Part shown: positions 38,201 to 38,454 of the stretch, piece after piece
Layout of the letters: every line of letters begins with the position of its first letter
How positions within the stretch are numbered: position 1 is the first letter of the stretch
Source: a virus
DNA length: 38,454 bases
Virus record (IMG/VR): IMGVR_UViG_3300047444_000171
Coordinates: 1 to 38,454 of that record
Direction: 5' to 3' (one strand)
Notes under the pieces: model-generated
The model's input: the letters and a program-made list of their open reading frames with translations, nothing else
What the model was told of the DNA's origin: nothing
Databases searched by the model: none
Translations under genes and position numbers: made by a program

Positions 38201-38229
38201 CGGCCCCGGCCGGTGAAGGCGCGGGGCCG
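38201..38229 (-). terminator. Hairpin after the zinc-finger miniprotein gene
   Basis: CGGCCCCG (38201-38208) pairs perfectly with CGGGGCCG (38222-38229) around a 13-base loop. It lies 21 bases beyond the stop at 38250, and TTAGCGTTTC follows on the minus strand. Confidence 0.65.
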
Positions 38230-38249
38230 CAAGGGGGCGGGCGGTGCGG

Positions 38250-38342
38250 TCACTCCTCGTCGTCTTGGTCGGCGGCTTTGCAGGCGTCGTTGCAGTACGG
38301 GTAGCCGCCGGGGGCGCCGCACAGGATGCATTCGTTGTTCAC
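38250..38342 (-). CDS. Zinc-finger miniprotein
   Basis: A 30-residue protein, MNNECILCGAPGGYPYCNDA followed by CKAADQDDEE. The cysteines form C-x2-C-x7-C-x3-C, a treble-clef-like or zinc-knuckle site (Cys5, Cys8, Cys17, Cys21). The GTG at 38342 has GGGAG six bases upstream and follows the neighbouring stop at 38345, supporting real translation. Very small proteins of this form are common in actinophages. Its role is unknown; nucleic-acid or protein binding is possible. Confidence 0.68.
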   Translation of the reverse strand: MNNECILCGAPGGYPYCNDACKAADQDDEE

Positions 38343-38344
38343 GG

Positions 38345-38454
38345 CTACTCCCTGACGAGCGGGGGTTCGGTGATGATGCCGTCGGCGGTGGTGCTGAGTT
38401 CGAGGTCGTCGTCGCGGCAGACGAGCCGGTAGCCGCCCGCTTCCTCCCAGACCT
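38345..38454 (-). CDS. Partial gene at the right window edge
   Basis: An open frame runs off the right edge. Its C-terminal 35 residues are visible: VWEEAGGYRLVCRDDDLELS then TTADGIITEPPLVRE and TAG at 38347-38345. The stop lies two bases before the miniprotein GTG. The acidic, strand-rich tail does not identify a family. The start and most of the gene are outside the window. Confidence 0.6.
   Translation of the reverse strand, partial: VWEEAGGYRLVCRDDDLELSTTADGIITEPPLVRE

Overview
The window looks like a large part of the genome of a siphovirus (or siphovirus-type prophage) of a high-GC actinobacterium, most likely Streptomyces. The evidence is high GC throughout, frequent GTG starts with GGAGG-type ribosome sites, and a complete packaging, head, connector, long-tail and lysis gene order of actinophage type. 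Almost everything lies on the minus strand and reads from right to left. Only two small genes at the left end are on the plus strand. No integrase, DNA polymerase, helicase or recombinase was found, so either these lie outside the window or the window is a partial genome.

Layout in reading order (right to left). (1) About 38.45-35.9 kb: small zinc-finger and zinc-ribbon proteins, a GIY-YIG-type nuclease and a small HTH protein with its own predicted promoter. A 190-bp array of five strong hairpins follows. (2) About 35.6-31.0 kb: a virion accessory or fibre cassette of three small conserved structural-type proteins, a 1037-residue protein made largely of 29 degenerate 20-residue repeats around an inserted beta-rich domain, and a small partner. 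(3) About 31.0-28.4 kb: a modification cassette of a GT-A glycosyltransferase, a SAM methyltransferase, an unknown protein and an NAD-dependent sugar epimerase/dehydratase. (4) About 28.4-27.0 kb: small unknown genes, including a tandem paralogous pair and a frame-disrupted gene, then a terminase-associated HNH nuclease. (5) About 27.0-26.56 kb: a non-coding, unusually AT-rich stretch full of GATC/TTGATC motifs, a candidate cos site, origin or operator region. (6) About 26.56-21.3 kb: a stand-alone Prim-Pol-like protein with a predicted leaderless promoter, small and large terminase, SPP1-type portal, MuF-type minor head protein and a small capsid-associated protein. (7) About 21.2-15.7 kb: scaffold, major capsid protein, then head-tail connector genes alternating with two paralogous GT4 glycosyltransferases. 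(8) About 15.7-4.6 kb: major tail protein, tail assembly chaperones joined by a GGGAAAG -1 frameshift, a 1602-residue tape measure with a lytic-transglycosylase-like domain, and four minor tail proteins. (9) About 4.6-1.17 kb: an accessory and lysis block with a papain-like peptidase, an HNH homing-type endonuclease, a GH25 endolysin, a holin and further membrane proteins. (10) On the plus strand, an 86-residue protein behind a perfect 13-bp inverted repeat, and a lipoprotein.

The unusual theme is surface-sugar chemistry: three glycosyltransferases, a sugar epimerase and a methyltransferase are threaded through the capsid-connector and fibre cassettes. The simplest reading is virion glycosylation. 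Strong intrinsic hairpins bracket the scaffold-capsid and tail-tube genes. A hairpin buries the start site of the tape measure just after the frameshifted chaperone ends.
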